A stretch of 35,010 nucleotides of DNA from Microvirga arvi (lineage in GTDB: Bacteria > Pseudomonadota > Alphaproteobacteria > Rhizobiales > Beijerinckiaceae). The stretch is from positions 1 through 35,010 of the forward strand of contig NZ_JAFEMD010000052.1 of assembly GCF_016892765.1 (NCBI RefSeq), in the 5' to 3' direction. Below are positions 33,429 to 35,010 of this stretch, piece after piece; the first letter of the stretch is position 1, and each line of letters opens with the position of its first letter. Position numbers and translations under genes: made by a program. Below the pieces are notes generated by a model, which was not told the origin of the DNA, searched no databases, and saw only the letters and a list, made by a program, of their open reading frames with translations.

Positions 33429-34943
33429 CTACCTGACGGCTGTGGCTGCGGGCGCGACGGGAGTGGAACTCCCGATCCGCTGCAGGCCGAAGAAGTAGGA
33501 GAGCCCCCGTCCGGTCTGATAGAACGCAACCATGAAGAACCAGAGCGTCCCGCGCAGGACGCCGATGTCATAGTGCCGGTTCCTCTGGAAGTCGCTCCAC
33601 TGATCCGCGTTGGCGAAGACGAGGTCCGCGATCATCTTCCGGTGCTCCGACTTCTCGATCCTAAACTGACATCCGAGCAGCAGGCCCTTGTCGTCCATGC
33701 CGACCTTGCGGATCTCCACCGGCAGATGCTGGATGGGAAGGTTGGAGAACGGCTGGAATTCGAGGGTGCCAGCCGCTCCCTTTTTCAGGTTCGGCTCAGC
33801 CGAGGGCGGTACGTGAAGCCTTGCGCCGCCGACCGAAACGTCCCTCAGAACCGCATCGATGATCTCATCGTCCATGACGAAGCGGCAGGGACGGTCGACG
33901 CGGACCCGGTGGCTCTGTCGGCGGGTGGCCCGCTCCGACACCACGCCGAGGGCGCAGCCTGCGATGATGAGGTTGAGGATGTTCCACGCTCCCGTGACGA
34001 GGGTCAGGTCGGCCTTGTAAGGCTCGGCCCAGACCCTCACCCCGGTTGCGACGACGCCGAGAAGCAGGATGCCGAAGATGATGAAGTAGGGCCTGCCCAG
34101 CTCCGAGACCCGGCTCTGATCCATGGTCTCGTTTTTCGAGGTGACCTTGAATGTCGGCTTGCTCGGATTAGCGATCACCGACAGCACGGCGGGAAGCAGG
34201 TAGATCGTTTGGACATACTCGTAGAGATCCGAGATCCAGGGCCAGCGATAGCGGCCGTAGAGATAATTCTGCATCATGAAGTTCACCATCATGTAGGTGA
34301 ACGTATAGGCGAAGAACTCGCCGCCCGATGCGGTGAAGATCTCCAGCGAGAAGAAGAGATAACAGAGGGGGGAAATGAGAAAGCAGAAGCGCGAGAACGG
34401 GAACAGCCAGAACATGCTGCTCGACATGTAGCACAGGCGCTGCGACAGCCGTAGCCCGCGCTTGAAGGGCGGGAACTTGTAGCGCAGGATCTGCATCATG
34501 CCCTGCGCCCAGCGGGAGCGCTGGCCGATGAAGCTGGCGAAGCTGTCGGGCTGCAGGCCGGCGATCAGGGGCTTGTCCACATAGACGCTCGTCCAGCCCC
34601 GGGAGTGAAGCTCGAGGGCGGTTTCGCAATCCTCCGTGATGCTCACCCCGCTGAAGCCGTTGGTTTCCTGAAGGGCCTCGCGACGGAGCACGGCGGCCGA
34701 GCCGCAGAAGAACGATGCATCCCACTTGTCCAGCCCACGCTGGATGACGCCGTAGAACATCTCGTTCTCCGACGGCATGGTCTGGAATGTGCCGAGATTC
34801 CGCTCAATCGGGTCGGGATTGATGAAGAAGTGGGGCGTCTGAACCAGAAACAGGTTCTTGTCCGTCGTGAAATAGCCGACGGTCTCCGTCAGAAAGTTCC
34901 GCGCCGGCGCATGGTCGGCATCGAAGACGGCGACTAGAGGCTG
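33429..34943 (-). pseudogene. bcsA: Cellulose synthase catalytic subunit BcsA, 5' part missing
   Basis: The C-terminal 504 codons of a GT2 cellulose synthase that polymerises UDP-glucose at the inner membrane. Present: VAVFDADHAP (the DAD motif), ITED, QRSRW of the QxxRW motif, several membrane helices (for example YFIIFGILLLGVVATGV) and a PilZ domain with RRQSHR and DVSVGG, the c-di-GMP-binding signatures. Missing: the N-terminal helices and the first Asp motif. Reading upstream, similarity stops just after the DAD motif at about 34940, where an in-frame TAA (34944-34946) appears. No usable start codon precedes the DAD motif within the open frame; the first ATG (34778) would lose it. This is either a gene interrupted by an insertion or an assembly boundary. 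As read, it is not functional. Confidence 0.75.
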
Positions 34944-35010
34944 TTATGGACCGCGATGTAGTTTACGGCCTGTCGTAGCATAATACAGACCAGAGCAATG
35001 ACATGCAGGT
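34944..35010. other. Non-bcsA sequence at the right edge, possible end of an inserted element
   Basis: About 49% G+C over the last 70 bases, against clearly higher values in the genes to the left, and no BcsA-like reading in any frame. One minus-strand frame is open from the window edge and ends MLRQAVNYIAVHNSL with a TAG at 34934-34936, which could be the C-terminus of an interrupting gene. I recognise no terminal repeat or transposase motif, so the identity is open. Confidence 0.35.

Overview
This is a high-G+C, gene-dense bacterial chromosome segment. The gene families point to an alphaproteobacterium of the order Hyphomicrobiales, possibly a Methylobacteriaceae member such as Microvirga or Methylobacterium. 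That placement is an inference from gene content and composition; no rRNA or other taxonomic marker lies in the window.

Left part (1-5.4 kb). A branched-chain amino acid-type ABC transporter is represented by a substrate-binding protein and the first codons of the livH permease, both on the minus strand. A DUF559 endonuclease-like gene bounded by 47-48 bp inverted repeats sits between them. Divergently, on the plus strand, come an amidase, an SMP-30/gluconolactonase-type lactonase and a galactose mutarotase. The last two are separated by 5 nt and look like a small sugar-processing operon. A short uncertain ORF and a strong hairpin follow.

Middle part (5.4-16.2 kb). An M3 peptidase (Dcp-like) and a secreted alpha/beta hydrolase lie on the minus strand, and a PerM/AI-2E-family membrane protein with a long fused cytosolic tail lies on the plus strand. 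A complete dipeptide ABC transporter, dppABCDF, follows on the minus strand. An intrinsic terminator with a UUCG loop sits between dppA and dppB, and a probable promoter precedes dppA.

Right part (16.4-35 kb). All genes lie on the minus strand. In transcription order they are a cellulose synthesis set (bcsA, bcsB, bcsZ and a large TPR protein), then, after 103 nt, a chemosensory cluster: cheW, cheR with TPRs, a second cheW, an MCP, cheA with a receiver, cheB, and two soluble histidine kinases built around receiver domains. The gene set matches a Wsp-type (alternative cellular function) array. The WspR diguanylate cyclase is absent, and the two receiver/histidine kinases occupy its place. BcsA carries a PilZ domain, so cellulose output should respond to c-di-GMP. 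The adjacency suggests surface or envelope signals are coupled to cellulose production through a phosphorelay rather than through a cluster-encoded cyclase.

The bcsA frame is broken near the right edge: an in-frame stop lies at 34944-34946 and the last ~67 bases are lower in G+C and do not encode BcsA. This suggests an insertion or an assembly boundary. The most interesting items are the Wsp-like cluster with its kinase outputs beside cellulose genes, the repeat-bounded DUF559 gene inside a liv operon, and the bcsA junction.
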